A DNA stretch of 64,000 bases from Mesodorylaimus sp. YZB2_4 (GCA_030248295.1 JASANH010000871.1:53196-117195), one strand, 5' to 3'; shown: positions 14,501 to 26,388, counted from the first letter of the stretch. The notes: generated by a model from the letters alone, not told the origin. Numbers and translations: made by a program.

Positions 14501-17423
14501 CTGGCCAACTCGACTGACTCTGGCTCGAATGATGCGACCACGACTGAGGATGGCTATTGGTTGAATTGGTACTTTACTATTACGGCTGAAACGACTGAGA
14601 CAGGGAAAACGACAACAGTACCCCCTGCACCAGCAGTGAAGAAGCCGATTGAGCTGCTGCCTTCACTCGATCCTCAACCATCGATTGCAAAACCGGAAGA
14701 AAAGAAGGGGAACAAAATAACTCTCTTTGTCCGATACCCGCAACACGCCAATGAAACACTGCCCATGGAATCGAACGCTTTGCAAAGTACAGGAGACGAG
14801 GACACGACTTCGAGCACCATCACAGAGGAAACAGAGACCACTTGGTCCGGCTCATCAACTCCGACAAGCGCAGCTAGTGCGGAGAGGAACAGTAGCGAGG
14901 AAGATGAGGAGGAGGAGACCGAGGGTCCAAGTATGTCAGCAAGTACCACTACGGGCGGTTATAGCACCAGTTCGAGCGTAAGCACTTCAGCTAGCAGCAG
15001 CAGTTCCACTAGTACTGATTCGACGAGCAGATCCAGCCCAAGCAGTAGTACGCTTACCACTACCACGTCGTCCACTAGCCCTAGCACGACATCGACGACG
15101 ACCACACCGACGTCAACTAGCTCAAGCACATCGTCATCTTCGACAACGACTTCAACTTCCTCTTCAACACGAAGCAGCAGTAGCTCAAGTACTTCTGCCA
15201 GTACCAGTCCCAGCGCTAGTACCAGTACCAGTACCAGCCCAAGCACCAGTACCAGTACCAGCCCAAGCACCAGTACCAGTTCAAGTACAAGCTCCAGCTC
15301 CAGCTCCAGCATCGGCACCAGTACCACTACAAGCCCCACTACAACTACAAGCCCCACTTCGACTACCAGTACCAGCACCAGCACCAGTGCCAGCAGTAGT
15401 ACCAGTACCAGTACCAGCACCAGTACCAGCACCAGTACCAGTGCTAGTACCAGTACTAGTACATCTACACCCTCTTCGACCTCCACTACCACCACTACGA
15501 CCCCAGAACCGTCAACCTCTTCGCCTACGACTTCGACCACGACTACAACACCACCGACATCAACTGAGCCGACATCGTCTGCGTCCACCACTACGTCGAC
15601 CACAGAACCGTCCTCTTCGACTACCGAAGAAACGGAGGAGCTGCATATAGTGCCCCGCTTCTTCACCACTCCTACCGCATCAACGCAGTCCACCACAGCG
15701 CCTACCTGGCTTTATGCATGGCGTTTTCATTTGGCTTCTTCCTCTTCCACAATCCAGCCCGCCCCGCCTGCCACTGACGAGTCTTCCCCAGCCCAACCCT
15801 TGCCTGACCCTTCCGAAACGGAAGAGTCCAAACCCGCGTTTAGCATAGATCAATCCATTTCTGGCTTCGAAAAGCCGAGCAAAGTCGATTCTCGCATTTC
15901 CAGTGTCACCACAACTTCCTCAGCTCCGACCTCCACCTCCACCGACTCCACCGCTTCCAGTTCGACCACGACCACAGCCAGTACGTCTACAGAGGACGCT
16001 ACCAGCATCGGCACTTCGACCAGCTCGGTGTCCCCGTTCTGGCCATTCGTATTGCGAACTAAGCAATCGACTATTTGGAGTGGCTATACTGAATCTACAT
16101 CCACCCCCGAGACCACCACGACATCGGGCAGTAGTGACAGCGTGACCACCAATTCCACGTCCACGTCAGCAACCACCAGTGAAACTACCAATGGCACTCA
16201 TGGATGGACGCAAGCCAACTCTACTACGACATCGAGTTCATCCTCGACCACGACCACCGCCCTGCCGACCACGACAAGCACGAGCGGGCCACCAAAGAAG
16301 ATCCTGTTCGACGTGTTCCATAACGGACAGCCCGTGTCGGCCGTCGTGGTGGGCAGTAGAATCATGCTGAGTTTCCTGCCGTCCCTGTCCTTGCCTGGTA
16401 TGTCACTGAGAAAGGCCCTAGTACCAGAAGGCCGCTGATAACCTTGCATCTGATCACTTAGTCACTGATCCTCGATCACATGATCACTGATCACTTGAAC
16501 CTTGATCAGAGTAGTGTGATCAGCAGTGATAGGACGATTGGGTATAACGTGATCAGCAGCTTCAGCAGGTTTAGGTTGATCATGAGTAATCACATGTGCT
16601 TGATCAACAGCGGCCAGTAAGATCTGCTCAGCTGACAAGGCATAGATCACGATCAGCAAGGTCTTCAGAGAGAGCAATCAGCAGTGATCAGGCACAGTTT
16701 GACCATGCCAGCCCTTTCACATGCTGCAACTTGCTGCAGGCAACTACATGACCCTGGTCGGGTGTCAAGTGGAGCCAGTCAATTCGCCGTACGCTTGGGA
16801 ACGTGACCCACTGCAGATTGTGAAAAATGGGTATGTCAGTTTAGGCTGCTTATCAATGTGTGTTTACTGTGTCCTCTGATTTAGATGTCAAGCTGACGGT
16901 GTGGGTCTGGTGTGCCCTCCACTTTACACTGAGGCTGGTGTAAAAGTGGAAATGGAAGCGTTTCGATACACGACCACAGGAGAAGTGCTTTACTCGTGCT
17001 TGATTAGGATCTGCCCGTATGGACCGTGTCCTCAGGTGAGGCAATTTGGGCTTCGTCCACACACCCTTGGTTTCACCAGGTTTGAAATTCTACCCATTTC
17101 AGCCTGCATGCCCCACTGTTGACGGTTGCAACGGCCAGCGCCGAGCCCCGAGTCTGGCCATATCGCCAACATTTCCCAACAGTCCAATCGGATTTGGGAA
17201 TGGGAAACGGAGGAAACGGCAAGGAAGCACTCTGCCCGTCCTTTCATTCCTGCCCATCAACACGGACTTACAAACGAACCTGGTCACATTGGCCGGCGAT
17301 CACGTGGTCACTAAGAAGTTAGTAGTGGTCAATTCCGAGACGGAGTTGCAGTATTACTTGAGGACTGGCAATGTCCCTAATGGAGCCAGTGTGGCCAATC
17401 TGAATGGGTTCCTGGGTCGATAA
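11501..17423 (+). CDS. PAN/ZP-domain apical matrix protein with mucin-like insert splitting the ZP module
   Basis: This is a secreted extracellular-matrix protein of the NompA/NOAH kind. Exon 1 encodes a signal peptide (MGLLGLFLFVVSLIQV, 11501-11549). Exons at 12027-12313 and 13371-13649 each encode one PAN/apple module, the second ending DYYENKCHN. Exons 13701-13900, 13955-14026 and 14144-14289 give the ZP-N half (DCFTFHHECQQTG...; DLIYKAKCPTDGK). Exon 14401-16397 (about 665 codons) is almost entirely Ser, Thr, Pro and Ala with acidic patches, and closes with the first ZP-C strand (ILFDVFHNGQPVSAVVVGS). Exons 16740-16830, 16885-17035 and 17103-17423 complete ZP-C (LVGCQVEP; ICPYGPCPQ) and a tetrabasic furin-like site GKRRKRQG. 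Introns keep phase throughout. No C-terminal membrane helix is visible after the furin site, unlike the related gene at 48082. The role in cuticle or sensory attachment is inferred from the family. Confidence 0.85.
15180..15475 (+). repeat. Coding hexanucleotide (AGTACC)n-type microsatellite
   Basis: Within the mucin-like exon, the units AGTACC, AGCACC and AGTACA alternate for about 300 bases and encode runs of Ser-Thr dipeptides with occasional Pro or Ala. The hexamer period preserves the reading frame whatever the copy number. A long opposite-strand ORF here (14959-15696) is only the complement of the repeat. Confidence 0.9.
16449..16700. repeat. Cluster of TGATCA/GATCAC motifs in a PAN/ZP intron
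   Basis: In the intron after the mucin-like exon, GATCA or its complement appears more than a dozen times in about 250 bases, often as the palindrome TGATCA. Longer words such as gtgatcagcag recur. The spacing is irregular, so this is a degenerate short-motif repeat rather than a clean tandem array. It could be a simple expansion or a factor-binding cluster. Confidence 0.5.
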
Positions 17424-20400
17424 TGGTCCCTGTTCCTTGTTGTGTGCCCTTTATGACACTGCCGTGGCTATACATCGAAATGGTATTCATGCTCTGAATG
17501 CACGTACGAGTCATTCGTGAATGTCCTTGGCGTGTGTTTCTCAGGGTGCTGATCGGATGAGGCTCTTGTCTTGTGCAGTTTTGTCAATTCGTCTTTTATT
17601 TTGCACAATCATAATTAATGTGAATTGTACAAACGTTGTTGCTTGATGGTTTAGTATAAAATACGTATATGACCAAAAATGGGAGAAGCATCTGTTGAGA
17701 TCAGACGTACGAGGGGTCAGCAGGAGGAGCAGCAGGAACGTCCACAAGTAGCATCTGTGGTTTTCAGTCAGTTCTTGACCATCTCTTTTACAGTGGGGAT
17801 CCGAAATGCTTGTGCTGGCATGACCCACAGTGCCAAAGAGATATATGTACAGTATGGCCGTAGGTCTTGGAAGGAAAGTACGGGGGTGCTACCCTTGAGC
17901 AAAACTCAACTAGTCCAGCACTTGCTTCGTGAAAGAGGTCTGTGAGAATGAGAACCGACCTGCTACTGGCGCCATTATGTGAGCTGCGATATAAAGCCGC
18001 TAACGATAAGGGGTTATGTCATGGCTGACATGTTTTGGTGGCGAGACGGCTCGCTTCGAGGACCTGTGGTGTCGCTTGGTATTGCCTTTACTCTTGAGTC
18101 AGCACACAAATGGCAGCGAGGAGTCGCAGTGGCTCAGCTGGTTAAGGCGTTGGTCCCGCATTGCTTGGGCCAGCAACCCTGACCAGGCCGCAGTTCTGTT
18201 CCGACTGGGGACGGTTTCACAAGCACGTTCTGAGAGAAGAATGGTTCTCGACGGCAGTTTAGTAAGTCAGTCGCTGGCCTTGCACACCTGGCAATGGGCG
18301 ACGTCACTGGGTACCGCCAAGGGGCAGACCTCAAACCAAATCAAGAAACTGGTTCTCGAACACCAGTCGAAAAGGTCCCTCCCTTCGCGCCCAGTATCAT
18401 CCTGGGTTGCTGGTGCTGGCACAGGATGCCCTCGTGTGGAGGTGCTCGTAGTGGAGACACACAGAGGGAAGCTGCCGTGAGAGCTGGTCATTTTATCAAT
18501 CATGACTGCTAGCGGCTATAGGCAAAACGGTTGGAGGTCCCGTGGGAGAACTTGGGCGGCGCGGGGCCCAACCCATAAAAATTAAAAAACACACAAGTGG
18601 CAGCGTAAAATGAACAGGGGCAAGGTGTGCAACAGGATGGAAGGCAGAGTACAACTACAGAACCAGTGCAATCTCTTCTTGAACATAGACCGTAGGACCA
18701 CGGGACTGGTCCGGGACTCACGATCAGCGGTGTCCTCACGACCCTTCTTCGTCTGAAGTGATCGTCAGCTAGCCTGTTGGTGGCCAGAGGCAGCTCAACC
18801 TGTAATCTACCTGAATCATGGTCAGCGAGCCCGAAAAATACATTGTTTTAAGAACAGACTGTCGGAAAGAGTGATCATTTTTAATGTTAGTGGATGTTAG
18901 GCGCAACCGCTCGATCTTACAGTTTCACTTGGCACCAACAACATTACACACGAGAAGTAAAGTCGGGCGGGTTCGGAGAAAAGCCATAGGTAAATCATAG
19001 TCAGCAGAGTTATGTATGTTGTACTCGCGATCTTCGCGGCACAGGCAGCGTAAAAACACTAATAAACAGCGCAGGAACCCTCGTGGGACCCGTTTCCCAT
19101 CTCAAATATGCTCAAACGTTTGGTTGAACTAGCCCAGATGACACGAAAGGGCACCGACGTGCTCCTCAGAAAGTGGCGTGCGAGAACTGCAAGGATTCGT
19201 GCGCAGTCTCGCAAGTAGTCATATGCCTTCTCAAAGTATGAAACTAATAAGTGGCCAGTTGCACGGCGTAATATGGTCATCTGGTCACATGTTCGTGATC
19301 ATTCATCAGCCTGCCTCCCCGAAGGCCAATTAGGTCCCTGCTCCACGTGCCCAATGTCCTCACGCAACTTATCGTTGGCGCCATAAATAATAGATAGCCA
19401 ATGAGGAATGGAGAGAAGGCCACACAGTGTGTCCAGGTATTTGGTACGTGCCATGGCTGAGCCTGTGCCCGAGCAGTAGTGCTCTATGACTTATCGATTA
19501 CGAATCCATGACCGTATTGTAGACCAGTCTTGGACACTCGCCACGGACAGCTCCTTGGTGAGAGTCATGTGGTTGTTATCCCAGTTTGCCAGAATTCAAT
19601 GAGACATTTCTACTGTATTAGCTACTACGAGCAGCCCAAAACTTCCGTCCCAGTCCCGCCGGTGTCAAGGAGGCGAGCACTGTTGATTAAGCGCGTTTGA
19701 CTGGTCAGGCTTGATTGATGATTGGCTCGCTATTAAACATTCTATCTAGGAGAGAATGTGTGAGGCCAGTGCTGATCGAATTCATTTTTTCATAACGGCC
19801 TGTCGCATTCTTGGCTTCTAAGGCACTTTTTTCCAGTCTCTAGGCGCTTAGTCAGAGAAAGGGCTCATTTTCGGGCAGGTTTCAAAGAAATCAAGCTTCC
19901 TCATCCCGTGTCCGGTCCCAAACTGGCTTGTCACTTGATCATGAATTTAAGCTAAAAGATAGTTATGCATGAAAAATTTACTCGTTCTCTTGATGAAGTC
20001 CTCATTCTGCTGGTCCCTGGTCCCATTTGTCGACGAGACTCACTTCACTGACGACCTAATCATCGAGAAGTGATTGAAATTTGAGCTAGTTCCAAGAGAC
20101 TCGCGGCTTTCCCTTCTCATATTTCACTCATCAATTGCTTCTGCGCTAGCTTTAAAATTTCATAAGCAAAGGTAAGAAGCGAGTGGGTTCTTTGGCGAGG
20201 TGACTTGTAGATATCTAATATTGGACTGGGTCGAAAGGAGACTGACAATGATGTATTGACTGTCTTATTGGGCCTCCACGGACCTAAAATAGGGTTAATA
20301 TTGGAATGAGGCAGGGCTGTGGGTGGAATGAATTTGGGTCGGTCGGTGGATTATCCCCTATTCCATGTGCCCATATGCAAGTAGCTGCCAGCTTCTATCT

Positions 20401-22653
20401 GCAATGTGCTCTAGGTCCTTCTGCCAGTACTGGCAGAATATTCAGGCCACCTTGGACTGCGCTGTTTCGGGTATATTTTCCTCCAATCATGAAATTTTTC
20501 ATTTAATCAGTTGTGATCCCATGCGGAGGGCTCGCAGAGGTTTATGACGAATTCATCGCTGACTCCACGAAGGTTCAACAAGCCTTGACGGAGAGAGAAG
20601 AGCGGAACTGCGATGCCCACCTAATATGGACAATCGATTTTTCTGTAACAGTCCTAGTTTAACCCAACTAAAGGTCAATTGCTGTATAGGCCTCTTTTGG
20701 CGCACCTTACATTCCTTGTTTGCCTTCATTACTGGACTTCTTTCAACTCTGTCACGCCTGGCCGTTTCCTCGTCGGGCATGCATTCAAAGTACACGAGGC
20801 TCCGAGGGACTCCCCTACTTTACTAGTTGGCAGCAGACCCTATCGGGAGATTGATGTGGAATTCTAAACAATCGAGTCGAGATGATGGAAAAAGTTGAAC
20901 CGAGACAAAGTGAAGCACCTAGCTTCTCGACCTCTCCCTCATCCCCCGCCTTGATTTTTTTATTGCTATTATAGATCTGTGATGAGAATTAGCAGCTTTC
21001 CTCGTAAGGCCGGCCTAATGAGGCGCGGAGGGACAGTTTTTTTCTTGTTGAGCAAGACAATAAGTGCGTGTTATGCCGGAGGGCGATTTATGGTAGCATT
21101 CATTTTTGACTAGGCTTTTCTCGAACTCGGGCTACGCTAGCCTTTTTCATTGTATCAGAGAAAGCGGCTCGTCGTAAAATTGGGCCAGGCTATCAGTGGG
21201 AGGATGATTTATGCCAGGCGCAAATGGCTTTTGCTGGGAGCCGAGAAAATGAACTGAGAAATGTGTTCGGTGATTGGACTCTGAGATGAGCAATGTTCAT
21301 TGCATGCCAGCCAGCTCCTGTTCGTCGGATTAGTCGGACCTCGGAGGGTGAAATTACCGTAATTATATGCTGGACGAGCAGTTGATGTATCATTTTGAAG
21401 TTTTTTTACTTGTGTTGGGCTTATTAGTCCACTTTTATAGACTTGACCTAATAAACCTCAAGCTTGTCCCCTGGATAACCTATTCTCCACTTGACCATTT
21501 TGAATGTCCTGCCATCAAGGATTGACTCGGAGTAGCGTTGACGGCAGCAATAGCCTATTTTTTAATCCTTGGCACTGGGCGTGCTCTGAATAAAGCGGCT
21601 TTGCCCCAAGCCCTCTCAGTGTCCATCATTATCCATCATCGGGTCGAGCATGTAATCGCGTGTTGGAATCTTGAACAACCTCTGCCACTGGCCTCCTCGC
21701 CTGCAGCCATGACATGGGCGAGTAGTGACGCAAATCTAAACGCGTTACCGTCTTGGAAAAGTCCTATTTAGTGTAGAGCCCCTTTTAGGATCGCATCGAT
21801 TTCAACTTTGCCCAAGAAGGAACTGTAATAAGAGCTAATTGGACGGGTGGAATGGGAGAGCATAGGTCGAAAAAGGGCCTTGATTTTTTGCTTTTTGATG
21901 GTTGAAAACACGAGAACTACGACCACACGGTTGTTAAGTTTTTCCAAGACGGTCATAGCAGGCCATTGATCGTCTATCGCTCTGTTCGTGTGGGAGTGAT
22001 GGCAGTGAGATTTAGTGTTCAACGAGGGCTCGAGTGGCCGATAATGAGTCGGGTTTAGAAGATGTATAAGAGCCTAGTTTGCATACAGAGTCCCGCACGA
22101 CTCCTAATTTGTGATGGACTCATCCTGTTTTCACTGCCTCCCAGAAACGAGGCATTTTAGTGCCTGTTTTTAGCCAGGCTTTTTAACTCCTATGGCGCCT
22201 GGTTTTTGAACTGTTTTAGAAATGGGCTCGGGGCAGCGAAAGGGTGCTAATGATTGGACTGCTTTAGATAGCTGCTAATGGCAGTCTTCCAGTCCCCCTC
22301 TTAGACAAAGCCGATTTGCTTTGATCGCTAGTCAACATGCGAAGCGATCCGGGGAATGGCTGAGAGCGAAAGACGGGAAGGAGTGCTGGAAAGAAGAAGC
22401 TATTTTCAAGTGGTCTCGAAAGACAGCGCCGACCGATGTTGTGATTTGATGGTGCAGGGTCGGGGTCAGGAAATTGGCACTTGTAGCCGTGGTCTTGCTG
22501 TCTAGTGTAGCCTTGTGTTTTGATAAGAATCACTTCCTTGTCTTCTATGTTTTGTTACCTCGCGCTATTGAGACTGACACCCCCCCCCTTCCCCCGAGTT
22601 CTCACGACGTGTTTCCATTTCAGATTTGAAGCAGCCATCATCATATATTCACT
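17424..22653. other. Gene-poor interval between the PAN/ZP gene and the leucokinin-receptor gene
   Basis: No exon with recognisable protein similarity was found on either strand. ORFs are short and unlike known families. The interval contains the SINE at 18119-18589. A noncoding 5' exon of the receptor probably starts after the splice acceptor tttccatttcag ending at 22621. Regulatory DNA for the receptor is likely here but cannot be pinpointed. Confidence 0.5.
18119..18589 (+). mobile_element. tRNA-derived SINE, full-length copy with target duplication
   Basis: The 471-base unit starts with a tRNA-like head carrying an RNA polymerase III box A (tggctcagctgg, 18130-18141) and a degenerate box B (agttctgttcc near 18192). 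A unique body follows, then a tail containing ggtcccgtgggagaac and an A-rich end. It is flanked by cacacaaatggcagcg (18103-18118) and cacacaagtggcagcg (18590-18605), a 16-base target duplication with one mismatch. That indicates LINE-mediated retroposition. Related copies lie at 24600-24890, 28144-28626 and 55354-55806. Confidence 0.88.
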
Positions 22654-25600
22654 ATGTCCATGATAGTACCATCGATTCTGAGGAACTTTGATTTGTATGT
22701 CCGCAATGTCAGCTCCGGTGCATTCGAGGAGGCCACGGAAGCGAGTACGATGGAGACACCCCCGCACGAGGAGCTCTATTCATTGACCCTGGGCGAGAAA
22801 ATACTATGGTTCCTCTTTTATGGCATCATAGCATTCATGGCTGTTTTTGGAAACCTGTTGGTCATTTATGTGGTGTTTACGTGTCCAAGGTAGGTCGAAG
22901 GTCGCTTGTCCAAGGATGCCGGGGTGGACACTAGTCACAAGAGGTCATTTGAAACCAGGCCTTCGCATGGCCAAGAGGGTAGTGGTTGCCTGGGACATGT
23001 GTGACCAAGGTTGGACTAGTGGCCGTTTGGTCTACAGGGTGGTCATTTGAGATCACGCTAGGCCACAGCATGTGTGCAGATTGGACAGTGGAGAGGACAG
23101 AGATGGCCCGGGTCGTGGCCTCGCAGGTTAAGGTGTCTGCCTCTAACGCTGGGCGCGCACTTTACAGGAGAGGGTTCGACTCCTACCTGGGTAAAATATG
23201 ATTGTCAAATATGTTCCATGGCCTTTGAGTGCGTTGTATGGTGCTGGACTATGGATAAAGTATGGCATGACAGTGGTCAGTATGCGGTACGCAGTCACCA
23301 GTCTTACGCCTTGCATTTTCAGGTTACAAAACACGACCAACTTCTTCATCGTCAACTTGGCATTAGCTGATGCCATGACGGGCATGTTGGCCATACCATT
23401 CAAATTCCAGGCGGCCATGTTGCAAAGTTGGTATTTGCCTAATATAATGTGCAGTGTTGTGACATTTATCGAGACAGTTTCCCTGTCGGTCAGTGTATTC
23501 ACCCTGACTGCGACTGCCGTCGATCGATTTCGAGCCGTCATGTGGCCCGCCAAGGCTAAGCTGACCAAGGCGTGCGCCAAGTTGATCATAATTTGCATCT
23601 GGACATTCAGCGTAGCGTTCAGTATACCGTACGGGGTCGACCACGAGGTGGCCTACATTAGTGCTAACGAAACAGCGACTATCATCCAAGCTGAGTTCGT
23701 CACTGGCTGGGAGAATGCAACCTACCTGCTCCAGTGTCTGCCTGTGCACAGTGACGAACTCTGGTGGAAAGGTAAGCTGCCAGGCCAGCATCCCACACAG
23801 ACCCCGAGTCGATAGAAAGGCTGACGACGACTGACAGCTGCCATAATGAGGTCCCAAACGACCGCTAACTATGTTTATTACGGCACCACCACAGGGTTGA
23901 CAAGACACTCGGATAACCCCTTCCTTGTCCCCAGATAAAAAGGTTGTCCTTCATTTATTCATGGCTTATTCGATAGACAAAGGCAGAATGCGCTCTCACA
24001 GGCCACAGGACAAAGTTATCAGTCACTTAAGGAAAACGAATTTAAATGTCTGGCATTCTTACATCTACAGTAGAAAAATAATTGTGTCGCCCACTGAGTT
24101 CCCCAAGAAATATTCCATTGATAGTTGACCAAATGAAGCTGCTTATGAGCTTCAGAGTTCCTTCGAAGCTTCAAAGTTGAATCTAGGAACGACAAGATAG
24201 TCTCACAGGCCCTACACTGGGATCCTTTCCTGGTTGGGATCCAGCATCGACCGACCCACCGACCCGGCCGAACCGACCCGCCGATCCGGGCCGGATCGGA
24301 ATTTTTAATTCCCGCCAAAATTTTTTCTCTGGCGTCCAGTCATTTCTTCCTGCAGGCAGCCAGGATCGACACTTTAACCCACTGGACTGGCCGCCCATGC
24401 ATGACTTCGACGTTTTTTTTGCAAGTTTCGACCCCACCCACCTTCTGTCCACATAGGAGCACGGCTCATTTGGCTTGTGAGAGGTTTTGGGGGGGGGAGG
24501 GGAAACCCTGGCTGAAACACCTCAGTTCTATTCTGGCTGAAGACGTCAGTTTAGGAAACCCGTTCTCAGAGAACTGGCTGTGGACGATTCACCAGGAATT
24601 CAATTGGAGGTGGAAGTGGTGCCCTCGATTGAGAAAACTGGTCCTAATTGCCAGTCGGGGCCCTCCGTTCTTGCCCTCCATCATCCGGAAACGCCGATTC
24701 TGGCGCAGGATGCCCTCGGCGGTGATGCTCCAGCGGAGCAGCTCCAAGTCAGGCCGTCAGAGGGAGCCTGCCATGTGAGTTGATCGCCTCACACACGGCC
24801 GCACCCGTCATTATGACTGCTGGCTGGCAACTGGCAAAACCCATAGGAAATTGGGGTAAGTGGGGGGCCCAGCCCGAAAACATTTAAAAGCTGTCCTCAT
24901 ACCGGCCACCTTCCACTCTAAGAAGTCAAGTCTAGAAGCGAAACGGGATATTGCAGGTGCAGTTGGGCAGTAGAAATTTGTGAAATTTTACGCTGTCGCC
25001 TCAGACAGCATGGGGCAAGGCACGGGCTCGTTAACTTATTCATAAAGTTCTCCTCCTCCTCCCCCTGCCCGTTTTTGTCCGAAATCCGTCAGCCCCTTCT
25101 TCCTGACTGCTGGTGTCTGTTATCGATGGTTATTGATTGAGTGGGCGCAATACAACGTGGGGTCGGGTGGATCGGGTCGGTGGGTCGGGTCGGTTTGGTG
25201 ACCTCACACCCGGGTCGGTCGATGCTGGGTTGGGATCGAAGCCAGCTCGTCATGAAATCCTTAGCTCGCCCTGGACAGACCAGAGGATGGCTGAAGCCAC
25301 AGGAACCACCCCACGCAGTCCGCGGACACTTCGAGATGAGCTTTACTATCCCACACCAAGGCCGTGTAGACTCACAACTGGGGGGAGCAGGGGCCATCGA
25401 AGGGGTTCTGACGGACCTGGGATCAAAGTGCCCTCAGAGCAAGTTCAGGCCAGGAACTCAAGACCAGTCCTCTGCCGATGCCTGCAAACCAAACCAGACA
25501 CTCGCTCTGCTCTCAGTCTCGTGCCGGACCTGTCTTATCGTTAAGACCAGTGCTCTGATAGGCTGGAGGAAATAGTTCATGCCTGCTACAGTCACACCAG

Positions 25601-26359
25601 ATGACCTGGACCAACGTTCCCACCTCCTACACTCCTCTTGGTTTAGCCTACAACATCTACTTGACCATCGTCCAGTACTTCGTGCCTTTGTTCATAATCG
25701 ACGGTGCTTATATCATTATTGGCTACAAGGTGTGGCTGACCAAACCCATGGTCGACGTGCGGGACGAGAGGACCCGCATGTTCGAACAGAATAAGAAGCG
25801 AGTAAGTCACTGAGCCCTGGCCACTCAGGCACTGCCAACAGCCTCCTCACTCGCAGGTGGTCAAAATGCTGTCGATGGTGGTGGCCGTGTTCACCTTCTG
25901 TTGGCTCCCCTACGAGACTTACCTCGTGCTCAACGAAGTACGACCCAATATCAACGAGTGAGTGCACACTCGACACGTGTCCACTTACTGACAGCAGTGT
26001 CCCTTCAGGTATCGATACATCAACATCATATTCTTCTGTGCGCACTGGCTAGCCATGTCCAATTCCTGCCTCAATCCTATTATCTACGGCATATACAACG
26101 TAAGTACATTCTAGCTCCCCCCCCCCCCCCATCCAGCCCACGATCCTGCCTTCTCCAGGAAAAGTTCCAACGCGAATACAAGCGAGTATTCGGTGGTTGC
26201 TACGGTGCCAAGCCCGATCCCAGGCGAGCGTCCCGTCTCAGCATGCCAGCACTCGATTCGCAGGAGACTGTATTCTTGCGTAACGAACTATTCGAAGGCG
26301 GTATCATCAGCAGTTGCCACTACTATATCGCCACCGAGCTGGGAAAGGATAGTGATTGA
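22654..26359 (+). CDS. Lkr: Leucokinin-receptor-like neuropeptide GPCR
   Basis: This is a class A seven-helix receptor, probably Gq-coupled and responding to a leucokinin/lymnokinin-type peptide at the plasma membrane. Exons: 22654-22890 (N-terminus with NVS glycosylation site and TM1), 23323-23770 (TM2-TM4 and loop 2), 25647-25801 (TM5), 25857-25957 (TM6), about 26010-26100 (TM7) and 26159-26359 (tail). The acceptor at 25647 keeps phase. TM2 has NLALADAMTGMLAIPFKFQA, closely like insect leucokinin receptors (NLALADVTIGLFAIPFQFQA). The DRY position is DRF. TM6 has FTFCWLPYE. TM7 has LAMSNSCLNPIIYGIYN, and the tail starts EKFQREYKRVFGGC with likely palmitoylated cysteine. Disulfide cysteines are in MCSVV and LLQCLP. 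AATAAA follows at 26389. The gene converges with DNMT2. Other small-peptide receptors (tachykinin type) match less well. Confidence 0.88.
23110..23195 (+). repeat. tRNA-like sequence with intact box A and box B in a receptor intron
   Basis: A box A-like word (tggcctcgcagg followed by ttaagg, from 23117) and a perfect box B (ggttcgactcc, 23173-23183) lie 56 bases apart. The ends cccgggt and acctggg pair at six of seven positions like an acceptor stem. The anticodon arm does not fold canonically and position 33 is not T. I therefore call it a tRNA pseudogene or SINE head, not a functional tRNA. Confidence 0.5.
24241..25228. mobile_element. hAT-type element in the receptor intron, carrying a nested SINE fragment
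   Basis: Both ends read CCAGCATCGACCGACCC inward, a perfect 17-base inverted repeat. The 988-base unit is flanked by identical 8-base direct repeats gttgggat (24233-24240 and 25229-25236). Subterminal regions are filled with GACCCG/GGATCGG-type motifs on both sides. The interior has no convincing transposase and contains a SINE-derived segment at about 24600-24890. It sits in the 1.9 kb intron between exon 2 and exon 3 of the leucokinin-like receptor and accounts for half of that intron. Confidence 0.88.
24600..24890 (+). mobile_element. Decayed SINE fragment nested in the hAT-type element
   Basis: This piece shares the order of words seen in the full SINEs: aactggtcct with ccagtcg, then ggcgcaggatgccctcg, then tcattatgactgctggc, then ggggggcccagcccgaaaac and an A-rich end. 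The tRNA-like head is missing or unrecognisable and divergence is higher than in the copies at 18119 and 28144, so it is older or truncated. Nesting inside the hAT unit means it either rode along or inserted later. Confidence 0.65.
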
Positions 26360-26388
26360 TCGCCAGTTCCTCTCTATTTTCTCGTGCC

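Noticed and set aside
14959..15696. Long minus-strand ORF of Val/Leu/Glu repeats
   Set aside because: It is the exact complement of the Ser/Thr hexamer repeat in the mucin-like exon; the frame is open only because the repeat avoids stops.
23110..23195. Functional tRNA gene
   Set aside because: Boxes A and B and a near-complete acceptor stem are present, but the anticodon arm does not fold and T33 is missing.
25579..25646. Extension of receptor exon 3 upstream to an ATG at 25601
   Set aside because: Acceptors near 25591 or 25600 break the reading frame from exon 2; the acceptor before 25647 has a strong pyrimidine tract and keeps phase.
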